Positions 14,895 through 21,702 of a DNA stretch of 64,000 nucleotides are shown here, one piece after another. How positions within the stretch are numbered: the stretch's first letter is position 1; each line of letters opens with the position of its first letter. The translations under genes and the position numbers were made by a program. Under the pieces are notes generated by a model. The model did not search any database and was not told the origin of the DNA. It saw only the letters and a program-made list of their open reading frames with translations. Origin of the DNA: an uncultured Clostridia bacterium (lineage in GTDB: Bacteria > Bacillota > Clostridia > Christensenellales > CAG-314); the NCBI GenBank assembly GCA_947570215.1, contig CANOTO010000002.1, positions 1-64,000 of the forward strand, read 5' to 3'.

Positions 14895-16844
14895 ATGAAA
14901 GATAAAATTCTTATAAAACGCGGTGTTTTGGAAATACCGGGCGAATTGTCGCAAGACGCGGCGGCATATAGCGCAAAATTGTTTAACCAATTCGGCGTAG
15001 TAGTCGATCGTCCCAAATATCTGTCCGCCGCAAACCTTAAAACGGTAAGCGCATTTTACGGAACGGATATTCCCGAAGGCTTTTACAAAAATCCCCAGCA
15101 TTTGCAGTATTTTTCCGCCGACGAATTGCTTATCGAACAGCTGATTTCCTATTTTACTGTGGAGATCTGCGGCGAACACAGCCTTAATACGGAAGCGTTT
15201 ACACGCAAGACCGTATTTAACAAGGCGCTTCCTGACTACGAAGAGGGCAAGGAAGTAAAAATACGGTTTTACCGAATGCTTACCTCCGCACAATGCGACA
15301 ATATGCTGTCGAACGTTGTAGCGGATTTGCGCCGTTACACGCGCAAGTGGTCGGCGGACGAAAGCGCGGAGTTCAAGTGGCTGTATCTAAACGGCTATTA
15401 TAACGGCGAAGCATTAAATTGTAAAGATAACGCGATAGAAATGTTTTTGGAATACAAAAATAAATCTTTCGCTGAAATGTTGGATAAAAAGGATATTGTC
15501 AAAATGAGCGTGGACAAATTCGGCGAAAGGAAAACGCTGGATTTCTCCGACGACGACAAAACGCTCTTCGCGCTGGCTTCGGAGTGCGCGCGCGACTGTC
15601 CGCTGACGAAAAAGCAAGCCAAGTACTACAACGCCGTACTAAAAAACGTCGGCATACGCGCACCCAAGGCTACTAATGAAGCAAGCGCGTATAAACGCGC
15701 GCTTAAACTGCTCAAATCGGGAGACGTAATTGGCTCGGCTCAGGTTTTTGCTGCGAGCGGTTCGCTTCTCGAAAGGAATATTGTGTTTTTGCTGTCACGT
15801 TGTAACGCTTGTCAGGCGCAAGCGGTGGCGGATATGCTAAAAGCCGAAAATCCGATAGTGCTGATTCAATTGCTGTACGGTATCAACGCCGACGACGGTA
15901 AAAGCAAACGTACGTTTTCTTTCGTAAAAAACCGTCGCTACAAATCTCACGAAGAAACTGACCGAGAATTTGCTTGCAGAAAATCCGTACTTCCTACTGA
16001 TATTCGCGGCATTTTGAAGAGAACTCTGTACGGCAAGCTCCGCGAATATTATTCTAACAAGCCGTCATTGGGCAATATTTACGTAAGTAAAGCGTTCAAG
16101 AGAGTAGCTTTGCCGCTAAATACAAGCGCAAGCGGTACGGGGTTGGACGTTCTGCCTACTGGCAGCCGCCTGCCTATTCGCGGAGAATATCTGCGTACGT
16201 TCTGTTATTGGCGCAAGGCATTCGACATAGACGCTTCGGTAATTTTTCTCAAAGAAAACGGCGAAAGCGCCTGTTTGTATTGGGGAAACTATTCCGAGAA
16301 GCAGTTCGGTAACAGCGTGTTGTGCTCCGGCGACGACCGCAGCGCAAACGGCGCGGAGTTTTGCGACTTCCGTACAGGCGAAGTGTCGGATTTGGGCTAC
16401 AAGTACGCCGTATTTTACCTTAACGGTTACGGCTCGACATTGGACGAAGGCGAGATATATTGCGGTTATCAGGACAAGTCCGATCTCGATACCGACGTAT
16501 GGAGCGCGAAGAATATAGAATTCGAAATACACGTCAAGGGCAAAACGCGCAATTACGTAGGCTTCGCGTTCGATTTGCAGCGGCGCGAAACGGTAGTGCT
16601 CAACCGTTTGCTCGAAGGAGAATCCCGAGTGGTAAATGCGGGCATGCTGCGCGCAGTCAGGGCGTTTTTGACCGACGGCTATTTGGAAACGTTCAACGCG
16701 TACGACTTGATCTCTATGCGCGGCAGCGTAGTCGATAGCCCCGAAGCCGCGGACGTGGTGTTTGACGCAGACTATTTGCCGAGCGCAGAGCAAAAGGTTA
16801 TACGCCCGTACGATACGGAAAAGTTGGTAAACTTACTTAAATAA
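14895..16844 (+). CDS. 649-residue protein with helical N-terminal region and TerD-like C-terminal domain
   Basis: Residues about 420-600 resemble the TerD fold: GSRLPIRGEYLRTFCYW, then DIDASVIFL, then CSGDDRSANGAEF in the place of the TerD HTGDNRTGEGDGD metal-binding loop, and KYAVFYLNGYGST. TerD-type proteins bind calcium and act in stress or phage-linked Ter systems. The first 420 residues are helical with Lys/Arg-rich patches (YKSHEETDREFACRKS) and were not assigned; an RNA-binding repeat domain is one guess. ATG 14895 fits GGAG at 14887-14890. The gene is 11 bases before the NYN nuclease gene, so the two form an operon behind the structured RNA. The TerD assignment rests on motif reading only. 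Confidence 0.5.
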   Translation: MKDKILIKRGVLEIPGELSQDAAAYSAKLFNQFGVVVDRPKYLSAANLKTVSAFYGTDIPEGFYKNPQHLQYFSADELLIEQLISYFTVEICGEHSLNTEAFTRKTVFNKALPDYEEGKEVKIRFYRMLTSAQCDNMLSNVVADLRRYTRKWSADESAEFKWLYLNGYYNGEALNCKDNAIEMFLEYKNKSFAEMLDKKDIVKMSVDKFGERKTLDFSDDDKTLFALASECARDCPLTKKQAKYYNAVLKNVGIRAPKATNEASAYKRALKLLKSGDVIGSAQVFAASGSLLERNIVFLLSRCNACQAQAVADMLKAENPIVLIQLLYGINADDGKSKRTFSFVKNRRYKSHEETDREFACRKSVLPTDIRGILKRTLYGKLREYYSNKPSLGNIYVSKAFKRVALPLNTSASGTGLDVLPTGSRLPIRGEYLRTFCYWRKAFDIDASVIFLKENGESACLYWGNYSEKQFGNSVLCSGDDRSANGAEFCDFRTGEVSDLGYKYAVFYLNGYGSTLDEGEIYCGYQDKSDLDTDVWSAKNIEFEIHVKGKTRNYVGFAFDLQRRETVVLNRLLEGESRVVNAGMLRAVRAFLTDGYLETFNAYDLISMRGSVVDSPEAADVVFDADYLPSAEQKVIRPYDTEKLVNLLK

Positions 16845-16855
16845 AGGGGGACGTT

Positions 16856-17644
16856 ATGGACGACAAAAAATTTGCCATTCTAATAGACGGCGACAACTCT
16901 ACAAAAAAATATATCAAAACCATTATGGACGAAGTGGCGAAGGTGGGCGTAGCAACGTACAAGCGCGCCTACGCCGATTGGACTGATTCGCGCAATTCTT
17001 CTTGGAAGGACGCGCTGTTGGGCTATTCCATTACGCCTATGCAGCAGTACGCCTACACCAAGGGCAAGAACGCTACCGATTCCGCAATGATAATCGACGC
17101 AATGGATATATTGTACAAGGATAACGTAGACGGTTTTTGCTTGGTTTCGTCCGATTCCGACTTTACGCGCCTTGCGGCAAGACTGCGCGAGGCGGGAATG
17201 GAAGTAATAGGTATGGGCGAGCAGAAAACGCCCCAGCCCTTTGTGCGTTCGTGCAGTATGTTTAAGTATCTCGACCTTATAAGCGAAGGCAAGTCGACGG
17301 AGCAGACTGCTGTCAATGCGTCTGCAGATAACTCCGACAGCAAGGAATCCATCAAAACTCCGCTCAAATCTATTAAGAAGTCTATCGACAAGCTCATCGA
17401 CGAAAACAGCGACGACGACGGTTGGGTGCTTGCAAGCAGCGTCGGTACGTATTTGCAGAACAAATACAATGACTTCGACTGCCGTAACTACGGCAAGAAA
17501 AAGACGATAGAGCTGTTAAAAGACCTTGGATACGCAACGAAGGTATCGTCGGACAAGAGCACCTACTTTATAAGCAAACCGCGTAATGACGCGCTCGCCG
17601 CTGCGGATAAGCCGAAACAGACCGCTAAAAAGAAAAAGAAGTAA
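16856..17644 (+). CDS. NYN-domain (LabA/DUF88) nuclease with C-terminal LOTUS/OST-HTH domain
   Basis: NYN proteins are PIN-like, metal-dependent ribonucleases. The conserved acidic positions are visible: ILIDGDN (residues 8-14), KNATDSAMIIDAMDIL near residue 72 and LVSSDSDFTRLAARLRE near 96. Residues about 165-240 form a LOTUS/OST-HTH module (KKSIDKLIDE, DGWVLASSVGTYLQNKY, KTIELLKDLGYATK), which binds RNA in other proteins. The end is a Lys-rich tail. GGGGG at 16846-16850 is the ribosome site. Pairing with the TerD-like protein and the upstream structured RNA suggests an RNA-processing system; the substrate is unknown. Confidence 0.85.
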   Translation: MDDKKFAILIDGDNSTKKYIKTIMDEVAKVGVATYKRAYADWTDSRNSSWKDALLGYSITPMQQYAYTKGKNATDSAMIIDAMDILYKDNVDGFCLVSSDSDFTRLAARLREAGMEVIGMGEQKTPQPFVRSCSMFKYLDLISEGKSTEQTAVNASADNSDSKESIKTPLKSIKKSIDKLIDENSDDDGWVLASSVGTYLQNKYNDFDCRNYGKKKTIELLKDLGYATKVSSDKSTYFISKPRNDALAAADKPKQTAKKKKK

Positions 17645-17645
17645 T

Positions 17646-17911
17646 AAAAAAGACGCTTACTGCTAAGCGTCTTGGTGCTGGAGAAGGGAATACTGCGCTG
17701 CGCTCCGTGATGTTCGCTTACGCTCGATTGAGCGAACCCCGACCTATTGCTCAGCCGAGCCACACGAAGTGGGGCGAACGCCACGAGCGAAGCGAGTATT
17801 ACGACAAGCTTGCATAAGCTAAGACGTTGTAAGCAATAGAGCAATTGATTCGTAATCGTAAAAAGAAAAAAGACGCTTACTGCTAAGCGTCTTGGTGCTG
17901 GAGAAGGGAAT
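17646..17911. repeat. scrambled partial duplicate of the tRNA-Thr 3' region
   Basis: A 46-bp sequence holding the tRNA-Thr terminator and 3' acceptor/T arm (17866-17911) is repeated directly at 17646-17691. Between the copies, 17735-17765 holds a degraded T-arm/D-arm-like sequence (GAACCCCGACCTATTG and GAGCCAC), and 17837-17857 is a 21-bp inverted copy of the tRNA anticodon arm at 17929-17949. The gap between the NYN gene and the next protein gene therefore consists of tRNA debris plus a GC-rich palindrome-like insert (about 17693-17733), and no protein gene is seen. Confidence 0.75.
17862..17893 (-). terminator. terminator of tRNA-Thr
   Basis: AAGACGCTTA/TAAGCGTCTT form a perfect 10-bp stem with loop CTGC immediately after the tRNA CCA, followed on the minus strand by a T-run. 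A copy of the hairpin lies at 17650-17673. Confidence 0.85.
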
Positions 17912-17968
17912 CGAACCCCCGACCTATTGATTACGAATCAATTGCTCTACCGACTGAGCCACTCCAGC
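17893..17968 (-). tRNA. tRNA-Thr (anticodon CGT)
   Basis: The minus strand gives a full cloverleaf: acceptor GCTGGAG with CTCCAGC, D arm GCTCAGTCGGTAGAGC, anticodon arm ATTGA-TTCGTAA-TCAAT with anticodon CGT (threonine, codon ACG), T arm with GGTTCGATTCC, and an encoded CCA. Confidence 0.94.
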
Positions 17969-18094
17969 ATAGTTTCGGAATGCTTATATAGATTATCATA
18001 CTCTTACAAAAAAGTCAAAGAATATTTTTATTTTTTACAAAAAATTCTACGGACGTTGTGCAAAATTCCTATAATATTTAATTGGAGGGCGCCA

Positions 18095-18478
18095 ATGGAT
18101 ATAAATCCCGTAATTCGCGGACATAAAAAGCTGATAGCTGCAACAGTACTGTATTTATTAGAAGCCGCTTTATGTATTGTATCGTTAATTTTAACTATAA
18201 TATATATGCCTGGAGATATTGTATTGCGGGTAGTTTTCTTTTTGGCAAGCCTCTACTATCTTGTATTCGGTTTTTTAGTGCTTGGTAATAGTAAAAAGAT
18301 AGGGACGTTGCTTAAACAGAACAAAGATATCTCCGTCGCAGTATTGACCGTTGCCAAACGCCTGCAAAAAATTATGTTGGCTGCCGTATATACAGGTTTC
18401 GGCGTATTGTTGGTTTTGGCAATAGTACAGCATTTGCTTGTGGTCAATGCAATCAAGTACGATTTCAATCAATGGTAG
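18095..18478 (+). CDS. small integral membrane protein, unknown function
   Basis: The 127-residue product has about four hydrophobic segments: LIAATVLYLLEAALCIVSLI, IVLRVVFFLASLYYLVFGFL, and two near the C-terminus around MLAAVYTGFGVLLVLAIV. A short Lys-rich loop (GNSKKIGTLLKQNK) lies between the pairs. The start at 18095 follows GGAGGG at 18083-18088; the longer open frame upstream overlaps the tRNA and is not credible as coding. It ends 16 bases before the next membrane protein gene. No family was recognised. Confidence 0.65.
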   Translation: MDINPVIRGHKKLIAATVLYLLEAALCIVSLILTIIYMPGDIVLRVVFFLASLYYLVFGFLVLGNSKKIGTLLKQNKDISVAVLTVAKRLQKIMLAAVYTGFGVLLVLAIVQHLLVVNAIKYDFNQW

Positions 18479-18494
18479 TGTGGAGAGATTGTTT

Positions 18495-19208
18495 ATGAAA
18501 CGCTGTTTACAAACCCTTGCGGTATCGTTGGTATTTTTGATTGTAGCTTCGGTAGTGGGTTATATGGGGCGGTTTATTCCGTTGGACTTTTGGTGGATTT
18601 TCGGCATAGCTACGGCTATACTTGTCGTCAGCGTAATTTTAAGTTTAGCGCTTCGCAAAAATCCGACGTACAAGTTAATTTCCGTTTTTATCAACGCTGT
18701 ATCTATGGGGTTTTACTTGCGCAGCTGGTACATAAACCGCGGCTTCGATAATGCGCTGTGGCTTATGCTGTGCGTTTCGCTGCTTGCGGCGGCGTATATG
18801 TTCGTATTTATTCTGCCGCTGTATATTGATGCGATAAACCGACATTACGGCTGGTATCTGCTTCTATTTACTGTGCTGTCGATTGTGGGCTACGTATGCT
18901 TGGTGGTTTTAACCAAAACGACGTGGGTGTCGACTCTCGGGTACTACGGCTTGCTGCAACTGGGCTTTATTATGACGATGAGTATGGACGGAAGCAACAG
19001 GCTCAAGCTGTATAACAGTTGGCAGGTCGCTTCATATACGGTAGCGGTGTGCGCCGTAATAATTTTGATTATTGTACTTGGCGGCGACGCGGCGGGCGAT
19101 TTTTTGGACGGTTTCAGCGGCGGCGGTGGCGGCAAGTCGAGCGGAATATCTTCGCCGAGGCAACCTAAGCCGAAGAACGAAGCGGAAAGTTTTATAAAAC
19201 CGATGTAG
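18495..19208 (+). CDS. polytopic membrane protein with Gly-rich cytoplasmic tail, unknown function
   Basis: The 237-residue protein has about seven hydrophobic stretches, ending with VAVCAVIILIIVLGG, followed by a hydrophilic tail with a Gly run (GFSGGGGGKSSG) and a Pro/Lys-rich end. GGAGAG at 18481-18486 is the ribosome site for ATG 18495. It is the second gene of a pair with the membrane protein just upstream. No known transporter or enzyme motif could be read. Confidence 0.65.
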   Translation: MKRCLQTLAVSLVFLIVASVVGYMGRFIPLDFWWIFGIATAILVVSVILSLALRKNPTYKLISVFINAVSMGFYLRSWYINRGFDNALWLMLCVSLLAAAYMFVFILPLYIDAINRHYGWYLLLFTVLSIVGYVCLVVLTKTTWVSTLGYYGLLQLGFIMTMSMDGSNRLKLYNSWQVASYTVAVCAVIILIIVLGGDAAGDFLDGFSGGGGGKSSGISSPRQPKPKNEAESFIKPM

Positions 19209-19253
19209 GTTATTAAGACCCAAACGTTTCTTAATGTCGGCAAATTCGTACAG

Positions 19254-19285
19254 TAAAAAAACAACTCCGAGTTTTCGGAGTTGTT
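19254..19285 (-). terminator. rpsT terminator, also between convergent genes
   Basis: AACAACTCCGA (19260-19270) pairs with TCGGAGTTGTT (19275-19285) around GTTT, and a T-run follows on the minus strand. On the plus strand only a weak T-stretch follows. Confidence 0.8.
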
Positions 19286-19309
19286 TGTATTTTAATAATA
19301 TTTGCGTTA

Positions 19310-19882
19310 TTATTTAATTTCGTCGCCGGCAACTTCTTCGGTGGCTTCCGCAGCTGGCTTTTTAGCCGCGCGCTTTTTGGGGGCTGCTTCCGCCTTGGGG
19401 GCTTCGTCCTTTTTGCTCTTTGCGGGAGCCTTGGGAGCGGTTGCTTTCTTTGCGGATTTTTTTGCGGGAGCGGCGGGCGCCTTCGCGCTTTCCTTGGCTT
19501 TCTTGGCTTCGTTTCTTTGCGCTTTTATTGCCGCGGCTTCTTCCGCTTTCTTGGCGGCAGCGGCTTTTTGTTCCGCTTGCTTCAACGTCTTGGCGTCAAC
19601 CTTTACTACGATGACACCCTTTTCAAGCTGCGACAGCGTTTTGGCTATTTGCGCCTTTCTGTGGTTGGCGGCGTTTTTGTGAATAACGTGTTTTACCGCG
19701 GCGTTGTCTATTTTGGAGCTGGTTTCGGGCAGAAGCTGCTTTGCAAGCTCTACGTCTCCTTTGGAAATAGCGGCGTTGAATTTTTTGATAGCCGTTTGCA
19801 TTTGCGAACGAACCATTTGATTTTGAAGCTTTTTCGTTGCTGTTACGGAAACTCTCTTTTCCGCAGATTTAATATTAGGCAT
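19310..19882 (-). CDS. rpsT: 30S ribosomal protein S20 with a long Lys/Ala-rich tail
   Basis: The first 85-90 residues are a normal bS20 (MPNIKSAEKRVSVTATKKLQ; KHVIHKNAANHRKAQIAKTL), which binds 16S rRNA early in 30S assembly. Usual S20 proteins are 85-90 residues long; this one has 190. The extra part is low-complexity Lys/Ala/Pro/Glu sequence (AAPAKKSAKKATAPKAPA), like histone H1-type tails. The start follows a minus-strand GGAG, and a promoter with TTGCGA, 17 bp, TAAGAT lies about 60 bases upstream. The frame runs without interruption to a terminator, so the tail belongs to the gene. Confidence 0.93.
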   Translation of the reverse strand: MPNIKSAEKRVSVTATKKLQNQMVRSQMQTAIKKFNAAISKGDVELAKQLLPETSSKIDNAAVKHVIHKNAANHRKAQIAKTLSQLEKGVIVVKVDAKTLKQAEQKAAAAKKAEEAAAIKAQRNEAKKAKESAKAPAAPAKKSAKKATAPKAPAKSKKDEAPKAEAAPKKRAAKKPAAEATEEVAGDEIK

Positions 19883-19967
19883 TAGTATCTCCTTATTGCA
19901 TAGTATACCATTTTTTGCTTAATAATCTTAGCACACTTTATATTTTTTCGCAACAGTTTTGCACACT

Positions 19968-20621
19968 TTAACGCAAAAGTTTTTTCCGCCGCCTATCAAC
20001 GGGCTGTCCGTATACGGTGATCAATCCCGCGCAGTGGGATATTTCTTGAAATTCGACGTTGTCAAAACTGCTTTTTACATTATCGAAAACGGAATAATAT
20101 TCTTCGTCGTCCCATTCGTCGCCGGCGTTTATTCTGCAAGCGTTTTGTTTTTCCGTCGTTTCGAATGCAACATCGCCTATTAGGATTTTTCCGTCGGGTT
20201 TTAACAACGTCAGCAATAAATCGATAAGCTTGATTTTGTCGTCGTCTTTTAAGTGATGCAGCGAATATGTCGCAACAATGTAATCGTATTTATTATTCAG
20301 TATTTCGCCGTCAAGACCGTTTGCAAAGTCGCCCAAATATAAATGCGCGTCGGGCATCTTACTTTTCGCTTTATCGAGCATATTCTGCGAAAAATCCTGT
20401 CCCCATATTTCGTAACCTAATGCGTACAGTTTGGCAGAAAGCGTTCCCGTACCGAAACCTATATCCAAAATAACGGCGCTTGAAGTACTTGTTACCGTTT
20501 TGAAAATTCTGTTGAGAACTTCCTTGTACCCCGCAAAAGGATACGTATTGTCGCTATCGGAAACGCCGACCGTTTTATCGTATTCGTCCGACCATAAATC
20601 GAAGCCGTTATTGTCAAGCAT
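19968..20621 (-). CDS. class I SAM-dependent methyltransferase
   Basis: The 217-residue protein has the AdoMet-binding motif VILDIGFGTGTLSAKLY near residues 49-65, the acidic end of strand 2 (GQDFS), and the post-motif YDYIVATYSLHHL. The N-terminus (FDLWSDEYDKTV) is typical of the YrrT-like putative AdoMet-dependent methyltransferases of Firmicutes, a group of small-molecule methyltransferases. The substrate is unknown. The gene stands alone, with GGAG placed before its ATG at 20621, and is transcribed towards rpsT. Confidence 0.8.
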   Translation of the reverse strand: MLDNNGFDLWSDEYDKTVGVSDSDNTYPFAGYKEVLNRIFKTVTSTSSAVILDIGFGTGTLSAKLYALGYEIWGQDFSQNMLDKAKSKMPDAHLYLGDFANGLDGEILNNKYDYIVATYSLHHLKDDDKIKLIDLLLTLLKPDGKILIGDVAFETTEKQNACRINAGDEWDDEEYYSVFDNVKSSFDNVEFQEISHCAGLITVYGQPVDRRRKKLLR

Positions 20622-20814
20622 AGGTTTCTCCTTGTTACAATGTGTGCTCGACGAAGTAAAAGCTGCGAGTGTAAAATTAAGTATATCACGTTTAATGCGT
20701 TAAAGCAAACGTATGCGTGTGTATGCAATATTATTTATCGTGCGCGTTTTAACATTTTATTGCCGAAGGCAAAGTAAAATAGTAGGGCGAAAAAAAATAT
20801 TTAGGGGTGGTACA

Positions 20815-21498
20815 ATGCTAAAAATCGGTATAATAGACGACTGCGTGGGAATATTTACAACCTACTATAAGCTAAAACAAGCGGTATCCGCCGATTTTAT
20901 TTGTATGCTCTCAGACATCCGTTTTGCCGATATGCCGCGCGATACTTTGATTGCCGCGTCGTGCGATATGACAAAGCGTTTGACCGATCTTGGGTGCGAC
21001 GCAATAGTATTATCGTCCGTGTCGCTGTCGGCGCTTGCTTACAAAAAGCTGCAAAACATTTGCGGCTGTCCGTTGTATTCTTCCGACGCGCCCGTGCTGC
21101 ACGCCTCTACATACACTGCAAGCGGAGTGTTGGTTGCGGGTAACGGACGCGTAGTTAACCGTTTGTCGTCGCCTACGGTCATTCCCTGCGCTATGGACGA
21201 GTTCCCGCTGCTTGCCGAAAGCGGTAACGAGCGTGTAATAGTAGAGTATGTAGAAAAGAGCCTTGCGCCCCACGACGGAAAATTCGATTGTATAGCGTTG
21301 GCGGATTCCGCTATGAACGCCTACAAAAGGTGTTTTTCCCGCGCTTGTCCCAACGTGCAGATATTTGACAGCTTGGAAGGAGTGGCGCGCAGAATACGCA
21401 AAAAATACAAAAAATCCGCTCGGGAGGAATGTTCATGTATAGTTATTGACCGAAACGGCGTTAAAATCGATGAAAAATACGCGTTATTTTTGCAATAA
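20815..21498 (+). CDS. glutamate racemase-like protein lacking the catalytic cysteines
   Basis: The 227-residue product follows the layout of Asp/Glu racemases (MurI): N-terminal IGIIDDCVGIFTTYY in the place of the DSGVGGLT motif, LGCDAIVLSSVSLSALAYKK in the place of GVKAIVIACNTASA, and a second half with SGVLVAGNGRVVN. MurI uses two cysteines, one in ACNTA and one in CTHYPLL. The first reads SS here, and the second region reads IALADSAMNA with no cysteine. It may be a racemase paralogue with another function or a binding protein. ATG 20815 fits the GGGG at 20803-20806; the longer frame upstream has no ribosome site. Confidence 0.5.
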   Translation: MLKIGIIDDCVGIFTTYYKLKQAVSADFICMLSDIRFADMPRDTLIAASCDMTKRLTDLGCDAIVLSSVSLSALAYKKLQNICGCPLYSSDAPVLHASTYTASGVLVAGNGRVVNRLSSPTVIPCAMDEFPLLAESGNERVIVEYVEKSLAPHDGKFDCIALADSAMNAYKRCFSRACPNVQIFDSLEGVARRIRKKYKKSAREECSCIVIDRNGVKIDEKYALFLQ

Positions 21499-21513
21499 AT
21501 TTTCAAAACTGTA

Positions 21514-21542
21514 TTGAAATTTAAGTCAAAGTAGTTTATAAT
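21514..21542 (+). promoter_or_regulatory. promoter of the EF-G-like gene
   Basis: TTGAAA (21514-21519), a 17-bp spacer, TATAAT (21537-21542). The leader is about 150 bases and GC-rich (GCGCGCCGCG; GGGGCGGATTGCCGCCC), so it is likely to be structured. Confidence 0.6.
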
Positions 21543-21702
21543 ATTTAAGTTGTTTGCTTTATGCCGTATAGCGCGCCGCGTAGGGACTGCAATAATCGGC
21601 GACGCGGGTATTAATCGGCTTTGCGGAAGCAGACCCGTTTGGGGCGGATTGCCGCCCGATAACATTGTACAACTTTATCAAAATTAAATATAGGAGACTA
21701 CT

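Noticed and set aside
17927-18094. Upstream part of a long open frame before the small membrane protein
   Set aside because: It is antisense to tRNA-Thr and has no ribosome site; GGAGGG fits ATG 18095.
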